From positions 12,279 to 76,278 of the forward strand of contig NZ_JAFREL010000064.1 in the NCBI RefSeq assembly GCF_017377655.1: 64,000 bases of DNA, in the 5' to 3' direction. How positions within the stretch are numbered: the first letter of the stretch is position 1; every line of letters starts with the position of its first letter. A program made the translations under genes and the position numbers. The notes beneath the pieces were generated by a model, which did not search any database, had not been told where the DNA came from, and worked only from the letters and a program-made list of their open reading frames with translations. Source of the stretch: Candidatus Enterococcus ferrettii. Lineage in GTDB: Bacteria > Bacillota > Bacilli > Lactobacillales > Enterococcaceae. Positions 34,386-41,554 of this stretch are shown one piece after another.

Positions 34386-35205
34386 GGTAGAAAAGTCAGC
34401 GGAGCAACCCTCTGTCTTAACAAAAAGAGACTTGGATTATGCTCATTTCAGATGGTGGCTATTAGCCGAAGTTAGTGTGAATTATGAACGAATGCAGGGC
34501 ATTGCTTACTGTGCAAGTATGGCTCCAGTCCTGCGGAAAATTTATAAGGACAAGGAAGAAAGTGAATTAAAGGCGGCTCTTAAACAACACTTGGCCTTTT
34601 TCAATACGGAGGCCACTTGGGGAGCATTGATCTTTGGAAGTGTTATTGCGATGGAGGAACAGCGGGCCAGTGACGAAAGCATTCCGGCTGAATTAATTAC
34701 GAGCTACAAAACAGGGCTGATGGGAACATTGGCCGGCATCGGTGACACGATTGACTTAGCCACTATTTATACCTTGGTATCAGCCGCTTGTGCCAGTTTG
34801 GCAATTGATGGCAATATCTTAGCTCCCTTTCTGATGATTGTATTAGGTACCTTAATGTATTTTGAAGGCTATTTCTTTAATCGCTTTGGGTATAAATATG
34901 GAAAGACTTCGGTTCGAAATATCTTGGCCTCCGGGCTGCTGCAGGATGTAGTTGAAGGAGCGAATATTGTCGGACTATTCATGATTGGCTGTTTGTCGGC
35001 GGGATTGATCACTCTGAGTACTACCTTTACTCTAGGTTCCTTCAATTTGCAGGAAACCTTGGATACCATTTTGCCAGGGATTTTACCCATTTCTATGTTT
35101 TTCCTCGTTTACTTTTTAATGACCAAGAGTAAATTGTCCGCCTCTAAAATTGTTTTGATTTTAATTGTCGGTTCGGTTATCGGCTCGCTGCTGGGAATTT
35201 TTTAG
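34378..35205 (+). CDS. PTS mannose-family EIID
   Basis: A 275-residue EIID: starts with a soluble N-terminus (LTKRDLDYAHFRWWLLAE), then NYERMQGIAYC, FFNTEATWGALIFG, MGTLAGIGDTIDLATIYT and C-terminal hydrophobic helices. GTG start with AGAGGAG upstream, overlapping the EIIC stop, so translation is coupled. Completes the permease with EIIC. Confidence 0.87.
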   Translation: MDKVEKSAEQPSVLTKRDLDYAHFRWWLLAEVSVNYERMQGIAYCASMAPVLRKIYKDKEESELKAALKQHLAFFNTEATWGALIFGSVIAMEEQRASDESIPAELITSYKTGLMGTLAGIGDTIDLATIYTLVSAACASLAIDGNILAPFLMIVLGTLMYFEGYFFNRFGYKYGKTSVRNILASGLLQDVVEGANIVGLFMIGCLSAGLITLSTTFTLGSFNLQETLDTILPGILPISMFFLVYFLMTKSKLSASKIVLILIVGSVIGSLLGIF

Positions 35206-35215
35206 GAGTGAAGCC

Positions 35216-35974
35216 ATGGGGATTTTAAAAATAACCAGTGAGTCTAAAGCACTAAAACGGGATCAGAGTTTTTTACTTGTTCTGCCAAAAAGGGAGCAGG
35301 AAAGCTTAACGGTGTGTTACCTGCTGCATGGCGGTGGCGATGATTACACTAAATGGCTGCGGCGAACCCCCTTGGAGCAATATGCCAATATGTATCACGT
35401 GGCTTTTGTTTTGCCAGAGGCAGGAATGTCCTACTACTGTGATCGTGAGGACCAGCGATTTTCAACATACATTTTTTCTGAGCTGCCCGCTTTTCTAGAG
35501 CAAAATTTTCAGTTTGCGGCGGGACAGGCGTTGATTGCCGGATTATCGATGGGCGGTTACGGCAGCTTTAAACAGGTGTTGACAAAGCCAACGCAGTATT
35601 TGGCTGCTGGCAGCTTCTCCGGCGATTTAGATATTGCACAAAGTCGTTTGTCAGAGGACTTGTTTACCGCTGCCTGGAACGAGGAACGCTATCAACTGAT
35701 CTTTGGTGATAAAGATCAGTTCGACCGTAGTGAAGAAAATCTCTATTATTTACTTGCACAAAAGCAGGAGCTGCCGTTCCTGTATATGTCTTGTGGTTTG
35801 AGCGATCCACTATTGGAGAACAATCAAGCCTTTTACGAAGCGGCTTGTAAACAAACCCCGATTACCTTTGAAACCTGGGCAGGAGCACATGACTGGCAAT
35901 TTTGGGATGAAAGTCTTCGGCGCTTTCTGCAATTGGCGGCAGAACAGGGCTATGTAAAAGAGGTGGGAAATTGA
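35216..35974 (+). CDS. Esterase D/tributyrin-esterase family hydrolase
   Basis: A 252-residue alpha/beta hydrolase. ATG 35216 follows AGGAG by 7 bp. Oxyanion motif YLLHGGGDDYTKW near 40, nucleophile elbow GLSMGGYGS near 118, a DPLLENN stretch near 200 and the catalytic His in GAHDWQFWDE near 222. An esterase inside a PTS operon suggests that the substrate arrives as an acylated sugar (phosphate), or that the enzyme removes an ester from a by-product; this is inference. It starts 10 bp after EIID. Confidence 0.82.
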   Translation: MGILKITSESKALKRDQSFLLVLPKREQESLTVCYLLHGGGDDYTKWLRRTPLEQYANMYHVAFVLPEAGMSYYCDREDQRFSTYIFSELPAFLEQNFQFAAGQALIAGLSMGGYGSFKQVLTKPTQYLAAGSFSGDLDIAQSRLSEDLFTAAWNEERYQLIFGDKDQFDRSEENLYYLLAQKQELPFLYMSCGLSDPLLENNQAFYEAACKQTPITFETWAGAHDWQFWDESLRRFLQLAAEQGYVKEVGN

Positions 35975-36315
35975 TTGTCTTAGACTATTACTATTATTCA
36001 CCAATCTTGGAAAAGGATACTTTTTGCGGCATACAATATGACGATCTGCAGAAGGTAACGAAGTGTCTGTGCATTATTCCGGGAAAGAGTATGACCGTGG
36101 AAGATGTTTTATGTGACTATCGAGAGAAAATAAAAAAAGAAAATGTGCTGCTGATTGTACCAGATGCAACAGAATATAACTATGAGGAGCCTTATTTCCG
36201 TAAACGTTTTGAACGATCAATTACTGAAACGATGACGCTCCTGTTGCATTTACTCAAGGCTCCTTCAGAACTGCCGCGGGAAGTTAAAATTAGAAAGGAT
36301 GAAAAAGATGTCTGA
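35971..36315 (+). CDS. Short protein resembling a shrunken esterase half, unknown
   Basis: A 114-residue protein with TTG start overlapping the esterase stop. It reads IVLDYYYYSPILEKDTFCG at the front and VLLIVPDATEYNYEEPYFRKRF in the middle, which resembles the front third of an esterase (YYSP strand; VLPEAG-SYY block of its neighbour) without any nucleophile motif. It may be a degenerate duplicate or a regulatory subunit. It overlaps the next gene by 8 bp, so it is under translational coupling and not plainly dead. Confidence 0.5.
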   Translation: MIVLDYYYYSPILEKDTFCGIQYDDLQKVTKCLCIIPGKSMTVEDVLCDYREKIKKENVLLIVPDATEYNYEEPYFRKRFERSITETMTLLLHLLKAPSELPREVKIRKDEKDV

Positions 36316-37108
36316 CTGGCTAGGATTACAAGGGAAAGTCTATATTGTCACTGGCGGGTCTTCAGGTATTGGTAAAGCCATTGTTGATGAACTGCTGGCA
36401 GCTGGTGCCCAAGTGATAAATGCAGATATTCACTCCAGTGTTCAACTGCATCCGCGATTACATTTTATTGAGACGGATGTTTCCTCAAAAACAGCGGTGG
36501 AACACTTAATAGCCACTACTTTGAAAAAAGCGGGAACGATTGATGGCATTGTAAACAATGCAGGGATCAATCTTCCTAGACTGCTGGCGGATCAAAAACA
36601 TCCTCATGGGCGGTATGAGCTGACAGAAGAGATTTTTGATCAGCTGCTTGCCATTAATTTGAAAAGTGTCTATCTGTTAAGTCAGGCTGCTGCCCGAATT
36701 TTCTATCAAACGGGTACCGGCGTAGTAATTAATATTTCTTCTGAAGCCGGTTTAGAAGGATCAGAAGGTCAAAGTATTTATGCGGCAACTAAGGCAGCGA
36801 TCAACAGCTTTACTCGTTCTTGGGCTAAAGAACTGGGAAAATTTAACATTCGGGTTGTTGGGGTAGCACCGGGAATTATGGAAGAAACCGGCTTGCGCAC
36901 GCTGGAGTATGAAGAAGCTTTAGCTTACACGCGTGGGATTACGGTGGATGCACTGAGAAAAAACTATTCGAAGGTTTCGACGATTCCCTTAGGCAGAAGT
37001 GGACGTCTTGAGGAAGTTGCAAACGTTGTAAGCTTCTTATTGTCGGATCGGGCCAGCTATATAAGTGGGGTTACGATGAATGTCGCTGGTGGGAAAACAC
37101 GAGGATAG
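36308..37108 (+). CDS. Sorbitol-6-phosphate dehydrogenase-like SDR
   Basis: A 266-residue SDR that aligns end to end with GutF at 6489: TGGSSGIG, NNAGINLPRLLAD, ISSEAGLEGSEGQS, YAATKAA, ALAYTRGITV and the C-terminal NVAGGKTRG. ATG 36308 is 9 bp after AAAGG; ATG 36299 would be too close. In a mannose-family PTS operon it resembles SorF of L-sorbose operons, reducing a ketose phosphate to sorbitol-6-phosphate or the reverse. Confidence 0.85.
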   Translation: MSDWLGLQGKVYIVTGGSSGIGKAIVDELLAAGAQVINADIHSSVQLHPRLHFIETDVSSKTAVEHLIATTLKKAGTIDGIVNNAGINLPRLLADQKHPHGRYELTEEIFDQLLAINLKSVYLLSQAAARIFYQTGTGVVINISSEAGLEGSEGQSIYAATKAAINSFTRSWAKELGKFNIRVVGVAPGIMEETGLRTLEYEEALAYTRGITVDALRKNYSKVSTIPLGRSGRLEEVANVVSFLLSDRASYISGVTMNVAGGKTRG

Positions 37109-37163
37109 AGTTGTCCATTTGAGGATCGTTAATGGTTTTGTCGAAGTTAAAAGCAATAAATCG

Positions 37164-37198
37164 AGCATTCCTGTGCCTTATACAGGGATGCTTTTTTG
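37164..37198 (+). terminator. Terminator of the mannose-type PTS operon
   Basis: AGCATTCCTGT (37164-37174) pairs with ACAGGGATGCT (37182-37192), one G-U, then TTTTT. Confidence 0.8.
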
Positions 37199-37289
37199 AT
37201 ATAAAAATGACAAAAGTAACCGATTCTCATCGTAATTGACTAATTAACTCATCGTTTTTTAACGAAGAATCAGTAATAAATAGTCAATG

Positions 37290-37303
37290 TGTAAACGCTC
37301 ACA
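37290..37303 (+). promoter_or_regulatory. Perfect cre (CcpA) site
   Basis: TGTAAACGCTCACA matches all 14 positions of TGWAANCGNTNWCA. It is about 375 bp upstream of the operon C promoter, so if functional it may act through a distant loop or on an unseen upstream promoter. Confidence 0.65.
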
Positions 37304-37638
37304 ATCTAAGCTGTAAGGAAGAAAGAGGCGGGCAAAAAACACAGGCTAATTTTCGAACGAATTCTAGTTTTCTTATCACTGGAGTCAAAGCAGCATAATT
37401 GAAGGTAAGTGAAAGAGTGATCAATGTTTCGGGAGAAGCTAAAAATAGTACTCTTTATAGTTTCGAATACTTTTAATGTCCGTTATTTATATTAGTGATT
37501 GATTTTCGTTTTATATAAAAATAGAGTGGTAATCAGCAGCTGGAAAAGTATATATATACGGTTATATCACCTTTTCTATAAGGGTTTTCTCGGTTGTAAC
37601 ATATGTTCCAATCGATATAAAAAGTTCAAAAAGATATA

Positions 37639-37652
37639 AGAAAGCGTTGACA
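37639..37652 (+). promoter_or_regulatory. cre site overlapping the -35 box of operon C
   Basis: AGAAAGCGTTGACA matches 13 of 14 cre positions and its last six bases are the perfect -35 TTGACA. CcpA here would directly block RNA polymerase. Confidence 0.75.
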
Positions 37653-37674
37653 TGTTTTGGAGCCGTGTTATACT
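37647..37674 (+). promoter_or_regulatory. SigA promoter of operon C
   Basis: TTGACA (37647-37652), 16-bp spacer, TATACT (37669-37674). Transcription should start near 37681. Confidence 0.8.
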
Positions 37675-37689
37675 AAGGGTGTCTTAAGG

Positions 37690-37717
37690 CATATGACATT
37701 TAAGTTGTCATATGACA
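37690..37717. promoter_or_regulatory. SorC-type operator of operon C
   Basis: CATATGACA, 7-bp spacer TTTAAGT, then TGTCATATGACA (itself a perfect palindrome). It uses the same TGACA-N7-TGTCA layout as the two operators at 23048 and 23094. It lies just downstream of the predicted start of transcription, where bound protein would block initiation or early elongation. Confidence 0.75.
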
Positions 37718-37737
37718 ACAATATGGAGGGGTTCACA

Positions 37738-38988
37738 ATGACACTTTATGGAAAGCTTTTGGAGAGAGAAAGAAACAATGACCCAATTAAAGTCGGAGTA
37801 ATTGGTGCAGGACAAATGGGATTTGGAATGATTGCACAAATTTCGACTATTCCTGGTATGGCAGTGACTGGAGTCAGCGACATCAATATTGATGGCGCTA
37901 AGCGAGCAGCGGATGCCTATAATGCAAGTGCGGAGAAGAAAGTTGACATCTTGACCAGTTCAGATTTTAAAGAAATTATTCATTCAGATAAAGTAGAAGT
38001 CATCGTTGATGCAACGGGTGTACCAGAAGTCGGCGCTCAAATTTCCTTAGAGACATTGTTAGCTAAAAAACATTTAGTATTACTGAATGTAGAAGTGGAT
38101 ATTACCATTGGCCCTCTAATGAAGAAAATGTATGATTCAGCGAACTTGATTTATACCGGATCTGATGGCGATGAGCCAGCAGCAACGACTGAATTATTCG
38201 AATTTGCGAAAAGTATGGGGATGGAAGTCTTAGTTGCTGGTAAAGGGAAGAACAACAAATTAAAGGTTGGTGCCAATCCCGATACTGCCCAAGCTGAAGC
38301 AGATGAGAAAAACATGTCCAGCCATATGCTGGCAGCCTTCCAGGATGGAACCAAGACCATGGCAGAAATGAACTTATTGTCCAATGCGATCGGCTTTGTT
38401 CCTGACAAAGTAGGAATGCATGGAATCAGCGGCGATGTAGATTCAGTAATTAAGGATCTAGATACGAAGGAAAATGGCGGTATCTTAGATAAATATGGTG
38501 TTGTAGAATACGTAGATGGTTTAGCACCAGGAGTATTTGTCATTGTAAAAGGCCAAAACGAAGGCGTACAGCACGAGTTAAGCTACTTAATGAAGAAGGG
38601 CGATCGTGATCATCATATCCTGTACCGTCCATACCATTTAGCCAGCTTAGAAACACCAATCACTATTGCTAAGGCAGTCTTAAACCACGATCATGCGATT
38701 GTTCCATTGGGGGCACCAATCTCTGAAACAGTAGCAGTAGCGAAGAAAGACATCAAAAAAGGGGAAAAAATCGATGGCATCGGCGGCTATTGTGTCCGCG
38801 GTGTTCTGGAAACCCACGAAGACATGGCTAAAAATGGCAATGTGCCAATCGGTTTAGTTGGTGGTTCATCTGTTGCCAAACGCGACATTAAGGATGGAAC
38901 CTTCTTAACCTATGATGATATTGAAATCGACGAATCAACTACGGTTTATCGTTTACGTAAATTACAAGATTCTACGTTTGGCGAGTAA
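37738..38988 (+). CDS. NAD(P)-binding SAF-domain oxidoreductase, locus C
   Basis: A 416-residue paralogue of the protein at 27273, collinear throughout: GVIGAGQMGFGM, LLNVEVDITIGPLM, YTGSDGDEPAATTELFEFA, GKGKNNKLK, HHILYRPYHLASLETP and the C-terminal SAF domain. ATG 37738 follows GGAGGGG by 6 bp; the longer frame from 37657 runs through the promoter. It is the first gene of the operon, ahead of GutM and PTS genes, and no other dehydrogenase is present. So this enzyme alone may convert the PTS product in locus C. Confidence 0.75.
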   Translation: MTLYGKLLERERNNDPIKVGVIGAGQMGFGMIAQISTIPGMAVTGVSDINIDGAKRAADAYNASAEKKVDILTSSDFKEIIHSDKVEVIVDATGVPEVGAQISLETLLAKKHLVLLNVEVDITIGPLMKKMYDSANLIYTGSDGDEPAATTELFEFAKSMGMEVLVAGKGKNNKLKVGANPDTAQAEADEKNMSSHMLAAFQDGTKTMAEMNLLSNAIGFVPDKVGMHGISGDVDSVIKDLDTKENGGILDKYGVVEYVDGLAPGVFVIVKGQNEGVQHELSYLMKKGDRDHHILYRPYHLASLETPITIAKAVLNHDHAIVPLGAPISETVAVAKKDIKKGEKIDGIGGYCVRGVLETHEDMAKNGNVPIGLVGGSSVAKRDIKDGTFLTYDDIEIDESTTVYRLRKLQDSTFGE

Positions 38989-39000
38989 GCAACAACAATA

Positions 39001-39030
39001 AAGCAGATGGGGGGACGCCCTTGTCTGCTT
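39001..39030 (+). promoter_or_regulatory. GC-rich hairpin after the SAF gene
   Basis: AAGCAGATGGGGG pairs with CCCTTGTCTGCTT through 13 pairs (three G-U) around a GACG tetraloop. Only TT follows before the gutM-like ribosome site, so it looks like an mRNA stabiliser or partial terminator that would lower expression of the PTS genes relative to the enzyme. Confidence 0.5.
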
Positions 39031-39048
39031 TTGGAAAGGAAGAGCCTT

Positions 39049-39429
39049 ATGGGTGGATTTGTTATACTTTTAGCTATATTGATGATGCTGCAAAGTGTTT
39101 TTAGTGTTGTTCAAGTCAAATACTATCAAAGCTTTATCCGTAAAATTACGACTGAACAGGCCGGCACAGACTATGATTTTTATACAGAAGTAGTGAAGGG
39201 CCGAATGCTGCGGACGATCGTAGCGGTCGTAATCGACAAAAACGGAAAAGTCGTTCAGTGCTATTGCTGCAGTGGGTTAACGATCTTTGCCAAGTTCAAA
39301 GAGGACCCCGCTTACCAAGGTATGCACTTAGAAGAATTTTACAGCAAGAAGCTGCAAGAAAATCAATTATCGAAGATTGAAGAAGCATTGTCAAAAATCT
39401 ACTCACGGAAATTGGAAGCGGTTACCTAA
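39049..39429 (+). CDS. GutM-like operon activator, locus C
   Basis: A 126-residue GutM-family protein with N-terminal helix GGFVILLAILMMLQSVFSVV and the conserved soluble motif KGRMLRTIVAVVIDKNGKVVQ, then CYCCSGLTIFAKFKED. ATG 39049 follows GGAAAGGA by 9 bp; a longer frame would run through the preceding hairpin. Compared with locus B the membrane helix and the SGLTxFAKFK block are the most conserved parts. Its role outside sorbitol operons is unknown. Confidence 0.75.
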   Translation: MGGFVILLAILMMLQSVFSVVQVKYYQSFIRKITTEQAGTDYDFYTEVVKGRMLRTIVAVVIDKNGKVVQCYCCSGLTIFAKFKEDPAYQGMHLEEFYSKKLQENQLSKIEEALSKIYSRKLEAVT

Positions 39430-39444
39430 AAGGAGGACATTACT

Positions 39445-39978
39445 ATGAAATACATTGAATGGGCAGGAAAAAACTTTATTGGTTTGTTTGAAGCAGGCGG
39501 CGAACAATTTATGGGCTATATGACCGGGATTGTTCCACTATTAATTGTACTATTAACCTTTACTTATTCAGTTATTGCATTTATCGGGGAAGAACGTGTT
39601 GACCGAGCAATCCGCTATTGTTCTAAATATATGATCTTGCGCTATTCATTGATGCCGATTTTAGCTGTTTTAATGCTGACCAACCCAATGGCTTATACCT
39701 TTGGGAAATTCGTTAAGGAAGAAGAAAAACCAGCATTTTATGATGCAGCAGTATCCTTTGTTCATCCCGTTACCGGCTTATTCCCTTACGCTAATGCAGG
39801 TGAATTATTTGTTTACCTTGGAATTGCCAATGGGGTAATGGAAGCCGGCTACAGCCAATCAAGCTTAGCCGTTCGTTACTTCTTAGTTGGGGTAGTGGTT
39901 ATCTTGATGCGGGGAATTGTCACTGAGCGTTTGACCAAGTTTATGATGGCCAAAGAAGCTAAAAAAGCGCAGGCATAA
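39445..39978 (+). CDS. PTS glucitol-type EIIC, locus C
   Basis: A 177-residue EIIC1 subunit: GLFEAGGEQFMGYMTGIVPLL near residue 14, SVIAFIGEERVDRAI, NPMAYTFGKFVKEEE, LFPYANAGELFVYLGIANG and RGIVTERLTK. It is closest in the window to the copy at 23172. AAGGAGG lies 9 bp upstream. Confidence 0.87.
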   Translation: MKYIEWAGKNFIGLFEAGGEQFMGYMTGIVPLLIVLLTFTYSVIAFIGEERVDRAIRYCSKYMILRYSLMPILAVLMLTNPMAYTFGKFVKEEEKPAFYDAAVSFVHPVTGLFPYANAGELFVYLGIANGVMEAGYSQSSLAVRYFLVGVVVILMRGIVTERLTKFMMAKEAKKAQA

Positions 39979-39993
39979 GAAGGAGGAAGCGGC

Positions 39994-41067
39994 ATGTATA
40001 AAACAGTCTTTGTAAAACCGGGAAATAAAGGTTGGGGTGTTGGATTAACCTTAGTACCATCAGAGAAAAAGAATAAAGTTGTCTCAGTTACCGGCGGCGG
40101 CATCCATCCGGTAGCGCAGCAGATCGCAAACCTAACAGGCTGTGAAGCTTGTGACGGCTTTAAAAATGCAATTCCCGAGGATGAAACACTTTGTGCAGTT
40201 ATCGACTGCGGTGGAACAGCGCGGATCGGGGTTTATCCGATGAAACGTATCCCAACTGTGGATATTTTACCGTCCTCACCATCAGGACCTTTAGCAAAAC
40301 ATATTACTGAAGATATCTTCGTTTCTGGTGTACGCCCAGAAGATGTAGCCTTAGTAGAAAATGCAGACTTAGAAGACCGCCAAATGGCAGGTATCGACCA
40401 TGCCCATGCAACGGGGGCAGACTCTGCAGCAGCAACCGAAGCAATTATCACTAAGCAAGACGAAGGACGCGAATCAGAAGAAGAGTTCCGGGAAAGATAT
40501 TCGAAAATCAAAGAAGAACACAAGCAAGAAGTAGCAAAAAAAGACAGCTTCTTAGTTAGCTTCTCTCGGGGAATCGGGAGTATTATGGGAACCTTCTACC
40601 AATCTGGTCGTGACGCAGTGGACATGCTATTGAAAAATATCATTCCATTTATGGCCTTTATCAGTATGATGGTAGGGATTATTAACTACACAGGTGTCGG
40701 CGACTGGCTGGCAAATGTCTTGTCTCCACTAGCAGGCTCACTGCCAGGAATGATCGCCTTGTCGCTAATTTGTACGATTCCGATTTTGTCGCCAATCTTA
40801 GGCCCAGGTGCGGTAATTTCACAGGTAATCGGGGTGCTGATTGGTACACAGATTGCAAATGGCTCTATTCCAGTACAGTATGCATTGCCTGCCCTGTTTG
40901 CAATTAATGGACATGCTGGTTGTGACTTCATTCCGGTTGGTTTATCATTAGGAGAGGCGAAACCTGAAACCGTAGCCATCGGTGTTCCAGCAATTTTATA
41001 TGGCCGGATGTTAACTGGATTTACTGCAGTAATCCTAGCTTGGCTGGCAAGTTTCGGTATGTATTAA
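39994..41067 (+). CDS. PTS glucitol-type EIIBC, locus C
   Basis: A 357-residue GutB homologue, the longest of the three because of an extended charged linker (about residues 120-185, rich in Ala, Glu, Lys, Arg). In the EIIB domain the second cysteine of the DCGGTxRCG motif is replaced: VIDCGGTARIGVYP. The first cysteine, the one kept in all three proteins, is therefore the likelier phosphorylation site. The membrane half includes [19 protein letters not shown] and [21 protein letters not shown]. Confidence 0.86.
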   Translation: MYKTVFVKPGNKGWGVGLTLVPSEKKNKVVSVTGGGIHPVAQQIANLTGCEACDGFKNAIPEDETLCAVIDCGGTARIGVYPMKRIPTVDILPSSPSGPLAKHITEDIFVSGVRPEDVALVENADLEDRQMAGIDHAHATGADSAAATEAIITKQDEGRESEEEFRERYSKIKEEHKQEVAKKDSFLVSFSRGIGSIMGTFYQSGRDAVDMLLKNIIPFMAFISMMVGIINYTGVGDWLANVLSPLAGSLPGMIALSLICTIPILSPILGPGAVISQVIGVLIGTQIANGSIPVQYALPALFAINGHAGCDFIPVGLSLGEAKPETVAIGVPAILYGRMLTGFTAVILAWLASFGMY

Positions 41068-41096
41068 AAAGAGAATGAATGGGAGCGAATAACTAA

Positions 41097-41450
41097 ATGG
41101 TAAAAACGAAGATTATAGAAATTGGCAGCATGGTACCAGCTTTTGAAGAAGAACAGTTAATTATTCTTTTTGGTCCAAAAGCAACGGCTGAATTAAGAGA
41201 TATCTGTTTGATTCATGACTTTGAAGATACACCAAAGGATGCTTTAAAAGTTGGAGGCAAAATAAAATTCGGAGATCAAGAATTTACAATTGATGAAGTT
41301 GGCTCTCAGGCGAACGCAAATTTTGAAGAATTAGGTCATATTTCCATCTACTTCCGCAACGAAGTCGGGGATGTTCTACCAGGCGCAATCATTGTAAGCC
41401 CTGGCGGATTTCCAAAATTTGATGTTGGCGATACAATTGAAGTATTGTAA
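41097..41450 (+). CDS. PTS glucitol-type EIIA, locus C
   Basis: A 117-residue EIIA-Gut protein: TKIIEIGSMVPAFEEEQLIILFGP and LGHISIYFRNEVG with the likely phosphorylated His. It ends operon C's PTS set, 29 bp after EIIBC, and is followed by a terminator before the regulator gene. Confidence 0.87.
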   Translation: MVKTKIIEIGSMVPAFEEEQLIILFGPKATAELRDICLIHDFEDTPKDALKVGGKIKFGDQEFTIDEVGSQANANFEELGHISIYFRNEVGDVLPGAIIVSPGGFPKFDVGDTIEVL

Positions 41451-41460
41451 TTAAACGCGA

Positions 41461-41492
41461 CCTCCCTTACACTCTAAGGGAGGCTTTTTTTT
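41461..41492 (+). terminator. Terminator of operon C
   Basis: CCTCCCTTA (41461-41469) pairs with TAAGGGAGG (41475-41483), followed by CTTTTTTTT. Confidence 0.87.
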
Positions 41493-41554
41493 CAATATCC
41501 AGCTTCACAAAATAGGAAAAGCTTGCGAAGCTTTTACGGCGAGGGGCGTTTAGG

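Larger units (their letters stand above)
37109..37737 (+). other. Regulatory intergenic region before operon C
   Basis: 629 bp with no credible gene. It holds, in order, the terminator of the mannose-type operon, a perfect cre, an AT-rich stretch without recognised features (about 37310-37630), a second cre merged with a -35 box, a -10 box and a SorC operator. These are listed separately. Confidence 0.7.

Noticed and set aside
33752..34423. 223-codon open frame on the minus strand
   Set aside because: Lies wholly opposite the mannose-type EIIC gene, is rich in Ile/Pro/Lys runs typical of antisense frames, and has no ribosome site.
38151..38543. 130-codon minus-strand frame
   Set aside because: Opposite the SAF oxidoreductase gene, which is strongly conserved with its paralogue.
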